A stretch of 64,000 nucleotides of DNA from Rhizobium sp. R634 (lineage in GTDB: Bacteria > Pseudomonadota > Alphaproteobacteria > Rhizobiales > Rhizobiaceae), in the NCBI RefSeq assembly GCF_002211305.1, contig NZ_LOKW01000010.1, forward strand, positions 1-64,000, written 5' to 3'. Below the pieces are notes generated by a model, which was not told the DNA's origin, searched no databases, and worked only from the letters and a program-made list of their open reading frames with translations. This document shows, in pieces, positions 53,845-62,806 of the stretch. Both the position numbers and the translations under genes were made by a program. Numbering within the stretch: the first letter of the stretch is position 1; every line of letters begins with the position of its first letter.

Positions 53845-55020
53845 TCACGCATTCGGCCGTCCGAGTTCGGGCTCGCCCATGGCGGTCGCGGGGGCGGTGG
53901 CGAGCGCCTTGTTGACCAGCAGGGCGGCGAGCATCAGGGGAACGACGGCCCAGTAGGAGAAGCGGATGCCGAAATGTTCGGCGATGAAGCCGAGCAGCGG
54001 CGGGCCGGCGAAGAAGACGACGAAGGTCGTCTGGCCGAGCGCTGCGACGTTGACCGAGGCCGGACGGTCCGTCCGGCGGGCAGCGGCCGAGATGGCGAGC
54101 GGATAGACCGAGGAGCAGCCGATGCCGGTGAGGCAGAAGCCGATCAGCGCCACGAGGGGACTGGGCGCCATCGCCACGAGAACGAGGCCGGCGGTGGCGA
54201 TCGCCAGCAGGGCGATGGCGACCGGGCGCGGATTGAAGCGATCGACGAGCGGGTCCATGCCGAGCCGGCCGATGGCGATGGCGAGCGAGAACAGCGTCAC
54301 GCTCAGCCCGCCGACGAAGGGTTGGGTGGCAAAGACGTCGCGCATATAGATCGTCGACCAGTCGACGCTGGCGCCTTCGGCCAGAAGCGGTGCCGCGGCA
54401 ATCAGGCAAAGCGGCATGAGGCCGATTGTGGGAAGGGAGACATGCGAGGCCTCGCCCGGATGGGTGTCCGGCTGCCGGGGCGCGTTGGCGATGCCGGAGA
54501 AGACAACCGTGCCCGAGATCAGCACGGCGGCAAGCACGATGAGGCTGTGCAGCTCGATCGAGACGCCGGCCTGGCGCATGCCGGCGGCAACGAAGGCGGT
54601 GAGGCAGAAGCCGAGGCTCCACATGCCGTGCGCCCGGCTCATGATGCGATAGCCGAGCAGCGCCTCGTGGCGGTCGGTCTCGATGTTGGCGTTGATCTCG
54701 AAGGCGCCGGTAAAAATGCCGGCGAGGAAGAACAGCGGCGCGGCCGACGGCGCCGACGGCATCCACGGGATGGCCGCAAACAGCACCGCCGCCGCGAAGA
54801 CGGTGACGAAGGCCGTGCTGCGCGCGCCGAGCCTTTCGATCAGCCGTCCCGAGAAGGTCAGGCCGAAGAGCACGCCTGAGGACATGGCGACGAGCAGGAC
54901 ACCGAGCTCGCCTTCGCTCAATCCGAATTTCACCTGCAGGTCGGGCAGGCGCGACAGAAGCGCACCGAGCGAAACGGCGACGGCAAACTGGATGAAGAAG
55001 ATGCGGTAATGCGGCTTCAT
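53845..55020 (-). CDS. MFS transporter
   Basis: A 391-residue membrane protein with twelve helices in two six-helix halves. The conserved loop 2-3 is SGRLIERLGAR (about 56-66); INANIETDRHE lies in the region after helix 4, as in YbjJ/YfcJ-like sugar or drug exporters. Substrate unknown. No ribosome site stands out. Lone gene reading away from the exported protein at 55211. Confidence 0.9.
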   Translation of the reverse strand: MKPHYRIFFIQFAVAVSLGALLSRLPDLQVKFGLSEGELGVLLVAMSSGVLFGLTFSGRLIERLGARSTAFVTVFAAAVLFAAIPWMPSAPSAAPLFFLAGIFTGAFEINANIETDRHEALLGYRIMSRAHGMWSLGFCLTAFVAAGMRQAGVSIELHSLIVLAAVLISGTVVFSGIANAPRQPDTHPGEASHVSLPTIGLMPLCLIAAAPLLAEGASVDWSTIYMRDVFATQPFVGGLSVTLFSLAIAIGRLGMDPLVDRFNPRPVAIALLAIATAGLVLVAMAPSPLVALIGFCLTGIGCSSVYPLAISAAARRTDRPASVNVAALGQTTFVVFFAGPPLLGFIAEHFGIRFSYWAVVPLMLAALLVNKALATAPATAMGEPELGRPNA

Positions 55021-55210
55021 GTCAGGGCTTTGCTCCGGCCTTGGCTGGTTAGATCCGTTTCCGGTGAATGGCCGGGTATTCCGGCATCAAAAGTCCGGCG
55101 CGAAAACCGATGCCTTGTTGCTTTCCCATTCAGCATTCGTGCAGATTAAAGTTGTGTCCGGCTCCTCTTGATGTAGAGGACTGGTGTCTTTCAATCCAGG
55201 GTGAAACTTG

Positions 55211-55594
55211 ATGTCTATTTCGTTCAAGCAGTTGGCCGCCGTTGCGGTGATCGGTCTTGCCGTCGTGCCGGGCATCGCTCAGGCGGAATCCTTTTCCAAG
55301 CTCGCCGGGCAGAATTACGCGGTCGGCAAGCTCGCCAAGAGCAAGGCCGGCGCCTATGGCTGGGTCGTCTCCAACGGCAGCAAGCAGTTCTTCTGCCGGA
55401 TGGATGCGAGCCTTGCCTATGTCAGCAAGAAAGAGATGGTCTCGTTTACGACAAGCGGGCGGATGATCAAGGTGGACCGCGCCACGTTCGACGCGAGGAT
55501 CGGCGGTCCCGACCCGTCGATACCGCAATGGAGCGATCTCCAGGCCGGCCGCGTCAAGCCGGCCGATGTCGGCAGCTGCACGCCTGTTCGCTGA
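55211..55594 (+). CDS. Hypothetical exported protein
   Basis: A 127-residue protein with a signal peptide (LAAVAVIGLAVVPGIAQAES) and a mature part with two cysteines (FFCRMDA, GSCTPVR) that may form a disulphide. No family recognised. ATG 55211 is preferred to TTG 55208. It is 27 bases upstream of the nucleotidyltransferase-like gene, same strand, and may share a transcript. Confidence 0.7.
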   Translation: MSISFKQLAAVAVIGLAVVPGIAQAESFSKLAGQNYAVGKLAKSKAGAYGWVVSNGSKQFFCRMDASLAYVSKKEMVSFTTSGRMIKVDRATFDARIGGPDPSIPQWSDLQAGRVKPADVGSCTPVR

Positions 55595-55621
55595 TCAGGC
55601 GGCTGCGTGTACGGAGACAAC

Positions 55622-56212
55622 ATGTCCGATCTGCTAGACGTCCAGAGGAGGCTGCAGGCCGATGAGGTCGTTCGGGCGCTGCGGCTCGACGAACTGCTCG
55701 GCGATCTCGGGCAGGCGATCCGGGTTGGAAGCTCGGCGATGGGGCTCATGGTCCGCCGCGACATCGATATCACGGTGGTTTGCCCTGAGATCAACGCCGA
55801 GGCGTTCGAGGCGTTTACGGCCATCGGCGCTCGGCTGATGCGGATGACGGACCGCGTCGTCGCGGTGCGTTTTCGGAACGACAGCGGCAGATGGAACAGG
55901 GAGCCGGGGAAATATCCCGACGGGCTTTATCTCTGGCTGTCCGTTCAAATGCCGGATCAGACGATGTGGACCATCGACATCTGGCTGGTCGATCAGCCCG
56001 ACCGGCAGCCCGACATTGCTCACCTGAAGACCCTGTTGCCGCGTCTGACCGACGCGGACCGGGAAGCGATCCTGGAGATCAAGAGTGTGCTGGCCGAGCG
56101 CTCGCAAGGTGCGGCAACGGTTTCCAGCACGCTGGTTTACGAAGCGGTGATGGATCACGGCATTCGCGGCGTGGCCGAATTCGAGATGTGGCATCAGGAC
56201 CGTCCCGCGTGA
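55622..56212 (+). CDS. Nucleotidyltransferase-fold protein
   Basis: A 196-residue protein with the minimal pol-beta-like core: VGSSAMGLMVRRDIDITVV gives the GS loop and the two metal-binding Asp positions, and MWTIDIWLVDQPD supplies a third acidic strand. The rest is helical. This looks like an aminoglycoside- or MNT-type nucleotidyltransferase of unknown target. ATG 55622 follows GGAGAC. Confidence 0.75.
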   Translation: MSDLLDVQRRLQADEVVRALRLDELLGDLGQAIRVGSSAMGLMVRRDIDITVVCPEINAEAFEAFTAIGARLMRMTDRVVAVRFRNDSGRWNREPGKYPDGLYLWLSVQMPDQTMWTIDIWLVDQPDRQPDIAHLKTLLPRLTDADREAILEIKSVLAERSQGAATVSSTLVYEAVMDHGIRGVAEFEMWHQDRPA

Positions 56213-56357
56213 CCGCATATCCTTGCTGCGCGTGCCGCAAAGCGACGCTCGTCGAGACAATTGACGGTTAATCATTAGTGATTATTGCACCTTAAAAGTG
56301 CGGGTGATAATTTTACTTCGGGGCTGACTGTATTCTTAAAGAATTGAGGGGATCGAT

Positions 56358-57734
56358 ATGCATAAGGTCATCGATAGCCCATGGGAATTGGGCCAATATG
56401 CCAATCAGCTGAAAGCATCCGGCGTCGAGACGGTCATTCGTTACTATAATCACAGCAATTCCAACAGGCTGCCGCAGAAGCGGATCGAGAAGGCCGAATA
56501 TGACGATATTCTCGAGGCGGGGCTGTCGTTGGCCGTGGTTTTTCAGCAGCGCGGCGGCGCCGGCGGCGCTATCGGCGATCTTGATGCCGAGTCCGGGGCG
56601 CGCGACAGCGAGCGGGCTCTCGCACTGGCCGAGACCTATGGGCAGCCGGAAAATTCGGCGATCTACTTCTCCGTCGATCACGATTACTACAAGGCGGCCG
56701 ATATCGCCTCGATCAAAGCCTATTTCAAGAGCGTTTCGCGGCGGCTGAGCGGCAAGTACCGCGTCGGCGTCTACGGGTCCGGCGCGGTCGGCCGGGCGGT
56801 GCGCGATGCGGGCTATGTGGATTTCATCTGGCTGGCGGCGGCGACCGGCTGGTCTGGCACGCGGGCGATGCTCACCACCGACCAATGGGCGCTCTACCAG
56901 ATCCATCCGCCACTCAACTACCGGGGGATCGGCTATGACGGCAACATGGTCGGCGGGAGATGGAAGGATTTCGGCCAGTTCCGCGCCGATGCGGAGGGCA
57001 GCGCCTTGATGCTCGGCGCCTCCCGGGAACTGGCGGCTTCGGTCGAGCGGCATTCGGAACTCGCCGAGGTCAGCGCCGCGGGCGGGCTCAACCTGCGCCG
57101 GGGGCCGGGCGAGAGCTTCGCCGTCGAAAGGGCGCTTCCGCTCGGCACGCCGGTCACCATCCTGGAGCGCCACGGCGAATGGGCCAAGGTCGATCTCGAC
57201 GGCGACGGCACGGTCGACGGCTACATGCATGCGAGCTTCCTGAAGGTGCTGTCCGGCGGCTTCCCGATCGAAGAGGCGATCGGCACGACGCCTTACACGG
57301 TCGCCAAAGCGGAGCTGGCAAGGGGCATCGCCGAGGTGCCCGGCCGCGGCAACAATCCGCGCATCGTCATGTATCACAAATCCACCAACCACTGGTCGGG
57401 AACGGACGACAGCGTCGCCTGGTGCTCCTCCTTCGTCAATTTCTGCGTCGAGCAGGCCGGCATGGTCGGCACCGACCGGCAGGATGCGCGAAGCTGGAAG
57501 AACTGGGGAGAGAACGTGACCGACAATCCGAGGGAAGGCGATATCGCCGTCTTCGCCCGCGGCGCCATGAGCGGCTCGGATGGGCATGTGGGCTTCTTCG
57601 TCGCCGACGAGGGCGGGCCGACGGTGAAGATCCTCGGCGGCAATCAGAGCGACAGCGTCTGCTATCAGAACTATCCGAAGGACGGCGATCTCGGCGGCAC
57701 GCATTACAAGTTGCTCGGCATCCGCAGGGGATGA
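56358..57734 (+). CDS. Three-domain cell-wall-hydrolase-like protein (DUF1906-SH3b-TIGR02594)
   Basis: A 458-residue protein. Residues 1-205 form a DUF1906/Rv2525c-like TIM-barrel glycoside-hydrolase domain (IYFSVDHDYY, KYRVGVYGSG). Residues about 232-298 are a bacterial SH3 module (LNLRRGPGESFAVERALPLG). Residues about 315-458 are a TIGR02594/CHAP-type peptidase domain with Cys356 (VAWCSSFVNF), His410 (GSDGHVGFFV) and Asn429 in GGNQSDSV. The build is that of an endolysin or effector attacking both glycan and peptide parts of peptidoglycan. No signal peptide is present, so export, lysis or another system is needed. No phage genes lie near. Confidence 0.85.
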   Translation: MHKVIDSPWELGQYANQLKASGVETVIRYYNHSNSNRLPQKRIEKAEYDDILEAGLSLAVVFQQRGGAGGAIGDLDAESGARDSERALALAETYGQPENSAIYFSVDHDYYKAADIASIKAYFKSVSRRLSGKYRVGVYGSGAVGRAVRDAGYVDFIWLAAATGWSGTRAMLTTDQWALYQIHPPLNYRGIGYDGNMVGGRWKDFGQFRADAEGSALMLGASRELAASVERHSELAEVSAAGGLNLRRGPGESFAVERALPLGTPVTILERHGEWAKVDLDGDGTVDGYMHASFLKVLSGGFPIEEAIGTTPYTVAKAELARGIAEVPGRGNNPRIVMYHKSTNHWSGTDDSVAWCSSFVNFCVEQAGMVGTDRQDARSWKNWGENVTDNPREGDIAVFARGAMSGSDGHVGFFVADEGGPTVKILGGNQSDSVCYQNYPKDGDLGGTHYKLLGIRRG

Positions 57735-57815
57735 GCGGATCGCCTGAGCGGGTGCCGGTTGCGGCAGTCCGGCGTGACGGGCTGCCGCGCCGGCGTCACG
57801 GCGAAAGGACGATAC

Positions 57816-57989
57816 CTACCAGGCGGTGCGGGCGGCGCCGAGCGCGGTGGTGTGCGGCGAGGAAACGTGGGCGACCTGGGCCTTCAGCGACACGGCGCAG
57901 TTGCCCGGGAAAGTCAGCTTGTGCTGCGTCAAATGCTTCAGCAATGCGTCTGCATCGCGCTTCTCGGTAAGCGGAAATGTCACAGTCAT
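57816..57989 (-). CDS. Small 57-residue protein
   Basis: Starts MTVTFPLTEKRDADALLKHL and ends ALGAARTAW; too short for most trackers to trust but preceded by a strong GGAGGAA site five to six bases from the ATG. Contains one Cys (GNCAVS) and reads like a tiny soluble alpha/beta protein. It is convergent with the cell-wall-hydrolase-like gene. Function unknown; an immunity or accessory role would be speculation. Confidence 0.6.
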   Translation of the reverse strand: MTVTFPLTEKRDADALLKHLTQHKLTFPGNCAVSLKAQVAHVSSPHTTALGAARTAW

Positions 57990-58094
57990 GCGAGTTCCTC
58001 CAACGAACCAACTGAGCACCCGCACAAAGTTAAAATCCAGTTTCCATTGCGGCGCAACAAGAAAATTTTAATGATAAAATTAAAATCGATTAAT

Positions 58095-58235
58095 TCTCGG
58101 TGTAGGATTTTTAGATCGTTTTAAATGAGGACTAAAGCACGTCGCGATCTTTCAGATTCGCTTCCCGTGCTTTAGATCTTTGTTTTTACGCGTGTCGTTA
58201 TCGCAAAACCGCGCACACTTTTGCGCGACACGCTG
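58095..58235. repeat. Double-hairpin rhizobial repeat downstream of the Lrp gene
   Basis: Two hairpins: CTAAAGCACG (58132-58141) with CGTGCTTTAG (58166-58175), and GCGTGTCG (58190-58197) with CGACACGC (58226-58233). It ends seven bases before the Lrp stop codon and could end or process that transcript. I believe this repeat type is common in rhizobial genomes; that is from memory and not verified here. Confidence 0.75.
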
Positions 58236-58241
58236 TAGGCG

Positions 58242-58727
58242 TCACGCCACCCCAAGTTTTGCGATCAATGCGCGGCCGAGCGGCTTCGGACGCTCGCTGC
58301 GCAGGACGATGGCCGTCGTCACCGAGCCGTATCGGGCGACGGAATCGACGATGGCCTCCAGACCGGCGGGCGAGGGCACGACGACCTTCAGGTGAAAACA
58401 ATCCTCCCCCGTCAGCCGCAGCACCTCGATGATCTCAGGCATTTCGGCGAACTGCTTCAGGCAGGGTTTGATGTGTTCATGGGTCGTGCGTAGGCGGATG
58501 ACCGCCATCATGCCCAGGCCGAGGGAGGCGGGATCGACGACCGCCTTGTAGCCGGTGAGAATGCCGCGCTCCTCGAGCCGCTTCAGCCGCTCGGAGGCGG
58601 CCGGCTGGGAGAGGCCGACCTTTCTGCCGAGTTCCGAGACGCTGATCCGGCCGTCGTCCTGCAGGATCTCGATCATGGCTATATCGGTCGGATCGAGCCC
58701 GGCGCGGTAATCGGTCAGTTTTGCCAT
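58242..58727 (-). CDS. Lrp/AsnC-family transcriptional regulator
   Basis: A 161-residue regulator. The AsnC helix-turn-helix is RISVSELGRKVGLSQPAASE (about 28-47) and the RAM effector domain follows (MAVIRLRTTHEHIKPCLKQF, then LTGEDCFHLKVVVPS). It is divergent from the RBBP9-like hydrolase gene with about 105 bases between starts, so it may control that gene or itself. Ligand probably an amino acid. Confidence 0.9.
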   Translation of the reverse strand: MAKLTDYRAGLDPTDIAMIEILQDDGRISVSELGRKVGLSQPAASERLKRLEERGILTGYKAVVDPASLGLGMMAVIRLRTTHEHIKPCLKQFAEMPEIIEVLRLTGEDCFHLKVVVPSPAGLEAIVDSVARYGSVTTAIVLRSERPKPLGRALIAKLGVA

Positions 58728-58831
58728 CTGCCTTCAATCCATCGGTTTTCGCTGTTCTTTTCCGATGAATGCCAATTCTCCCGGCTGCTGTAAACGGACA
58801 ATATGCGCTGAAAGCAGCCAAGAGGTGAAGC

Positions 58832-59359
58832 GTGAGCAAATTCATTCATCTGCCGGGCATCGGCAATTCCGGAACCAATCATTGGCAAAGCCTGTGGGAG
58901 GAGGCCGATCCTTCCATCCGCCGCTTTTCGCCGGCAAGCTGGGACGAGCCGAAGCTTTCCGACTGGATCGCGGCCTTGGACCGGGCGGTGCGCTCTGCGG
59001 CGGAACCGCCGGTTCTCGTCGCCCACAGCCTTGCCTGCCTGCTGGTCGCGCATTGGCAGAAGATTTCGGTCGCACCGGCCCGCGGTGCGTTCCTCGTCGC
59101 CGTGCCCGATCCTTCCTCCGCGGCCTTTCCGGGGGAGGCGGCGGGTTTTGCCGGCCCGCCGCGCGAGCGCTTCCGCTTCCCGTCGTTGATCGTGGCGAGC
59201 ACCGACGATCCCTATGGGTCGCTCGCCCATGCCGAGGCGAGGGCGGCTGAATGGGGAAGCGACCTTAAAATCATCGGCGCGGCGGGGCATGTCAACGGGC
59301 AGAGCGGGCTCGGCGATTGGCCCGAAGGGCTGGCATTGCTGCGGGCCTTTGCGGGATGA
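58832..59359 (+). CDS. RBBP9/YdeN-family alpha/beta hydrolase
   Basis: A 175-residue small serine hydrolase. It begins KFIHLPGIGNSGTNHWQSLW, the family opening; the nucleophile is Ser in VLVAHSLACLL, the acid Asp in VASTDDPYGS and the base His in GAAGHVNGQSG. Function in bacteria is unclear. GTG 58832 with AGGTGAAGC upstream is the start. Divergent from the Lrp regulator. Confidence 0.88.
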   Translation: MSKFIHLPGIGNSGTNHWQSLWEEADPSIRRFSPASWDEPKLSDWIAALDRAVRSAAEPPVLVAHSLACLLVAHWQKISVAPARGAFLVAVPDPSSAAFPGEAAGFAGPPRERFRFPSLIVASTDDPYGSLAHAEARAAEWGSDLKIIGAAGHVNGQSGLGDWPEGLALLRAFAG

Positions 59360-59468
59360 AGATTTAAATCGAGCGGGAGGCGATTTGATCTTATAGTCCC
59401 GTGGCCTCCAATGGGGGTGAGGCCTTGTGCGGGCAGGGCGCGTGCTTTGCCAAGGCGGGGTGGTCAGC

Positions 59469-59511
59469 CCCGTCCTTCGAGGCCCCTGCGGGGCACCTCA
59501 TCAGGATGAGG
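59469..59511. repeat. RIME-like palindrome
   Basis: CCCCGTCCTTCGAGG, CCCCTGCGGGG inner stem, CACCTCATCAGGATGAGG with a three-base insertion in the outer arm. Confidence 0.8.
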
Positions 59512-59561
59512 CTGGAGAGAGGGCGGTGCTTGGCTCGCCGGAAGGCGGGGCTTGGGGAAGG

Positions 59562-60776
59562 TCACCCTCCGTTGCGGGCTGCCCAGTTTTTGAGCCGCAA
59601 GCCGTTGAGCCGGATGAAGCCTTCGGCGTCGCGGTGGTCGTAGGTGATCGAGCTTTCCTCGAAGGTGACGAGGTCGGCGGAGTAGAGCGACGCGGGGGAG
59701 GTGCGGGAGATGACCGTGGCGCTTCCTTTGTAGAGCCTGACCGTCACTTCGCCGCTGACGAAGGCCTGGCTGCGGTCGATCAGGGCCTGCAGCATTTCCC
59801 GCTCGGGCGCGAACCAGAAGCCGTTATAGATCAACTCGGCGTAGCGGGGCATGATCTCGTCTTTCAGATGGGCGGCGGCCCGATCGAGCGTGATGGATTC
59901 GATGCCGCGATGGGCAGCAAGCAGGATCGTGCCTCCCGGTGTTTCGTAAACACCCCTCGACTTCATGCCGATGAAGCGGTTTTCGACGAGATCGAGCCGT
60001 CCGACGCCGTGCCGTCCGCCGAGCCGGTTGAGTTCGCTCAGCAGGGCCGCCGGCGTCATAAGCCTGCCGTTCACGGAAACCGGGTCGCCGCCTTCGAAGC
60101 CGATGGTGATGGTCTCGGGAGCGTCGGGTGCATCGACGGGATCGACCGTGCGCTGATAGATGTAAGCGGGCGCGATCTCGGCTGGATTCTCGAGGATCTT
60201 GCCTTCGGTCGAGGTGTGCAGGAGATTGGCGTCGATCGAAAAGGGCGCTTCGCCGCGTTTGTCGCTCGGCACCGGGATCTGGTGCCTCTCGGCATATTCC
60301 AGAAGCTGAGCGCGGGAGCGGATGTCCCACCGGCGCCATGGGGCGACGACTTCGAGCGACGGATCGAGCGCACTGACGGCGAGCTCAAAACGGACCTGAT
60401 CATTGCCCTTGCCGGTCGCGCCGTGGGCGATGGCATCCGCGCCGACTTCCCGGGCTATGGTGACGAGATGCTTGGCAATCAGCGGCCGGGCGATGGAGCT
60501 GCCGAGGAGATATTGCCCCTCATAGAGCGCGTTCGCCCTGAGCATGGGAAACACGAAATCCTGGACGAATTCCTCGCGCAGATCGACGATACGGATGTCT
60601 TTGACGCCAAGCATTTCGGCCTTCGCCCGCGCCGGCTCGAGTTCCTCGTCCTGGCCGAGATCGGCGGTAAAGGTGACGACTTCGCAGCCATAGGTCTCCT
60701 GCAGCCATTTGAGGATGATCGACGTATCCAGTCCGCCCGAGTAGGCGAGGACGATTTTTGCTTTCTTTCTTGCCAT
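59562..60776 (-). CDS. argG: Argininosuccinate synthase
   Basis: A 404-residue ligase joining citrulline and aspartate with ATP, the penultimate step of arginine synthesis. The PP-loop AYSGGLDTS (11-19), [23 protein letters not shown] and the [19 protein letters not shown] region are all standard. Length fits the family. GGAGAG precedes ATG 60776; the frame to 60866 is rejected. It is divergent from an Lrp/AsnC gene with 124 bases between starts. Confidence 0.95.
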   Translation of the reverse strand: MARKKAKIVLAYSGGLDTSIILKWLQETYGCEVVTFTADLGQDEELEPARAKAEMLGVKDIRIVDLREEFVQDFVFPMLRANALYEGQYLLGSSIARPLIAKHLVTIAREVGADAIAHGATGKGNDQVRFELAVSALDPSLEVVAPWRRWDIRSRAQLLEYAERHQIPVPSDKRGEAPFSIDANLLHTSTEGKILENPAEIAPAYIYQRTVDPVDAPDAPETITIGFEGGDPVSVNGRLMTPAALLSELNRLGGRHGVGRLDLVENRFIGMKSRGVYETPGGTILLAAHRGIESITLDRAAAHLKDEIMPRYAELIYNGFWFAPEREMLQALIDRSQAFVSGEVTVRLYKGSATVISRTSPASLYSADLVTFEESSITYDHRDAEGFIRLNGLRLKNWAARNGG

Positions 60777-60900
60777 TTGTTCTCTCCACAGGAATACGTG
60801 GAACGATAGATCAAGCCGGTCGCAATGAGCTTGCGAATTATCCCAGAAATTGCGAAACTTTGGCATATAATGCCGCCTTAGGATTCTGCAGAGCTATTAA

Positions 60901-61368
60901 ATGCCAATCACTCTCGATCCCATCGATCGCCATATTCTGCGCGTCCTTCAGCGCGACGGGCGTATCTCGAATGTCGAACTGGCAAAGGAGGTTGGGCTCT
61001 CACCCTCGCCATGCCTGCGCCGCGTGCGGCTGCTGGAAGAAGCGGGGATCATCGATCGCTATGTCGCCGTGCTCGACCCTGAAAAAGTCGGGGCCGGGCT
61101 GACGGTTTTCGCCCGCGTGTGGTTCAAGACGCAGGATGCCGAAGTCACGCTGCGCTTTGCCGAAGCCATCAGGCGCTTTCCGGAAGTGATGGAATGCTAC
61201 CTGACGACAGGAGAGTGCGATGCGGTTCTAAGGATCGTCACCGCCGATCTGCACAGCTATTGGCGCTTCCAGGCGGATCACCTGACCCGTATTCCGAGCG
61301 TGCTCAGCGTGAAGACCGATGTGCCGATGGAGACGCTGAAGCGGAGCTACGAGCTGCCGTTGCGATAG
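60901..61368 (+). CDS. Lrp/AsnC-family transcriptional regulator
   Basis: A 155-residue regulator: helix-turn-helix RISNVELAKEVGLSPSPCLR (about 21-40), then RAM domain (FARVWFKTQDAEVTLRFAEA, LTTGECDAVLRIVT). It is divergent from argG and so is the first candidate to regulate arginine synthesis, probably with an amino acid ligand. No strong ribosome site precedes the ATG, which follows an A/T-rich stretch. Confidence 0.9.
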   Translation: MPITLDPIDRHILRVLQRDGRISNVELAKEVGLSPSPCLRRVRLLEEAGIIDRYVAVLDPEKVGAGLTVFARVWFKTQDAEVTLRFAEAIRRFPEVMECYLTTGECDAVLRIVTADLHSYWRFQADHLTRIPSVLSVKTDVPMETLKRSYELPLR

Positions 61369-61419
61369 ATGCCGCCTTGGCCAGCGAGCAAGTGGGGGTT
61401 TGCCGAGCCGGTGGCCAGC

Positions 61420-61459
61420 CCCGTCCTTCGAGGCCCCTGCGGGGTACCTCAGGATGAGG
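61420..61459. repeat. RIME-like palindrome
   Basis: CCCCGTCCTTCGAGG, CCCCTGCGGGG inner stem, TACCTCAGGATGAGG. Confidence 0.85.
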
Positions 61460-61545
61460 CTGGAGAGAGGGCGGTGCTTGGCTCGCTGGAAAGCGTTGCG
61501 GCACAATGTTGCGTCTTCGCCGCGCGGCACACGGGCCTGCGCGGG

Positions 61546-62078
61546 CTACTTCAGCCGGAAGCGGCCGCTTTCCATGGCCTTGGCGATCGCGTCGCAGGTC
61601 TCGTCGGTGCTCAGGCCTGTGACCGGCAGCGCGTGGGGTTCCAATGCGCCGAGATTGGCGAATTGGCGGTGGAGGTCGGAGATTGGTGCGGGCTCGGTCA
61701 GGGTTTCGCCGCCGCGTTCGCGGCAGCGTTTGATGGCTTCGTCGAGGTCGGGGCGGAGGACGATGTAGTGGAGGGGGCTTCGATCACCCGGAAGGCATCC
61801 AGGAACCAGGGGCCGATGATGCCGTCGAGCAGGACGAAGAAGCCGCCTTTGGCATAGCGGGCTGCCGCGCCTGCCAGCACATCCATCACCGTTGCATTCT
61901 GGGACTGGGCGTCGGGTTGCCACGGTGGGATGGAGCCTGTCTTGATGAAGCTCCAGAAATCGTCGGAATGCAGGTGGACCTTCGGGCTGCCGGGCAGCTG
62001 CGCGATGCGGCTTGCGGCGGTGGTTTTGCCTGAGCCGGGCGGACCCGTCAGGATGAGGATTTCGTTGGGGCGGAACAT
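61546..62078 (-). pseudogene. P-loop kinase (zeta-toxin/AAA-type) gene split by a frameshift
   Basis: The first part (62078 to about 61780) reads FRPNEILILTGPPGSGKTTA with an intact Walker A, then HSDDFWSFIKTG and LLDGIIGPWFLDAFR. The natural continuation (HYIVLRPDLDEAIKRCRERG, down to 61546) is in another frame. One extra C in the five-base run 61773-61777 (G on the given strand) would join them into about 177 residues. Either a recent inactivation, a sequencing slip, or programmed slippage. Such small kinases resemble gluconate- or chloramphenicol-phosphotransferase-like proteins. Confidence 0.8.
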
Positions 62079-62247
62079 CTGGCGTCGTCGGTCGGGTCTC
62101 TGTCAGGGCAGGCGTCGTAGGCCTTATTCCATCCGACATATCTTGCCGATGCAAGTGGCGTCGATATTGCGCTTCCGTCCCGTGCCCGCCGTTGCAAGCG
62201 CTCCGTCGCGTTCCTACCTCTCGATAAGCTGATGCCGCGGAGGGGCG

Positions 62248-62499
62248 ATGGGCGACCAAGATGCGAAGACTAGGAAACGGCGGCCTCGTCGCGATTCCGG
62301 ATCTTTCTTCAGAGCGCTTGCTGAGGCGGCTTTCGACGCCGATGACGAAATCGGCCTTCTCGTGGCGGTCGCCTGCATCCTCATCCTGGTGATCAGCTAC
62401 ACGTCCAGCACACTATGCGGGCTGGCTGTCTGGGGCTGGAGAGTTGGCCGGATCTGGCTCGTTCGGGCGCGGCGAGGCAAGGCGCTTGTTCGATGGTGA
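62248..62499 (+). CDS. Small single-pass membrane protein
   Basis: An 83-residue protein: a basic N-terminus (KTRKRRPRRDSGSFFR), one helix (IGLLVAVACILILVISYTSS) and a basic tail. No family recognised. GGAGGGG lies just before the ATG. Divergent from the broken kinase gene. Confidence 0.5.
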   Translation: MGDQDAKTRKRRPRRDSGSFFRALAEAAFDADDEIGLLVAVACILILVISYTSSTLCGLAVWGWRVGRIWLVRARRGKALVRW

Positions 62500-62539
62500 T
62501 GTAAGGGGTCTGTTTCTGCCCCTCATCCGGCTGCCGCCA

Positions 62540-62565
62540 CCTTCTCCCCGCTTGCGGGGAGAAGG
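62540..62565. repeat. Perfect 12-bp-arm hairpin
   Basis: CCTTCTCCCCGC, two-base loop, GCGGGGAGAAGG. Its CTTCTCCCCG core is shared with the mosaic elements at 2211 and 4649. Confidence 0.8.
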
Positions 62566-62677
62566 GACAAGTCGCGACCTCTCCGTCTCTCTTCAGCCTC
62601 TCGCAGGGCACGTTCCCTCTCCCCGTCGGAAGGGGGAGAGGGTTAGGGCGAGGGGCGGTTATCGGCACAAACCGGAC

Positions 62678-62746
62678 GCCTCGGCCTTGTGCCGAGGATC
62701 TTCTGCACCGGAGGCAGATGCTCGGGACAAGCCGGAGCATGACGAC
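62678..62746. repeat. CTCGGC-hairpin repeat, copy 2
   Basis: CCTCGGCCTTGTGCCGAGG (62679-62697) then GGAGGCAGATGCTCGGGACA and AGCCGGAGCATGACG, about 92 percent identical by eye to 45002-45076 where alignable. Confidence 0.8.
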
Positions 62747-62806
62747 GGGCGCGCGTTTGTCGCCAGCCAAGACGGTGGCGATCGGCGCGCAGGCTTGTGC
62801 TTGCGA

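Larger units (their letters stand above)
62500..62806. other. Repeat-filled intergenic region
   Basis: Three GC hairpins in a row: CCTTCTCCCCGC/GCGGGGAGAAGG (62540-62565), CCCTCTCCCC/GGGGAGAGGG (62614-62641), and the CTCGGC-hairpin repeat (62678-62746). The first resembles the arms of the mosaic element at 2211. No gene supported. Confidence 0.65.

Noticed and set aside
62540..62641. Intrinsic terminators after the small membrane protein gene
   Set aside because: Both hairpins lack a following T-run and share sequence with the repeat families, so I list them as repeats.
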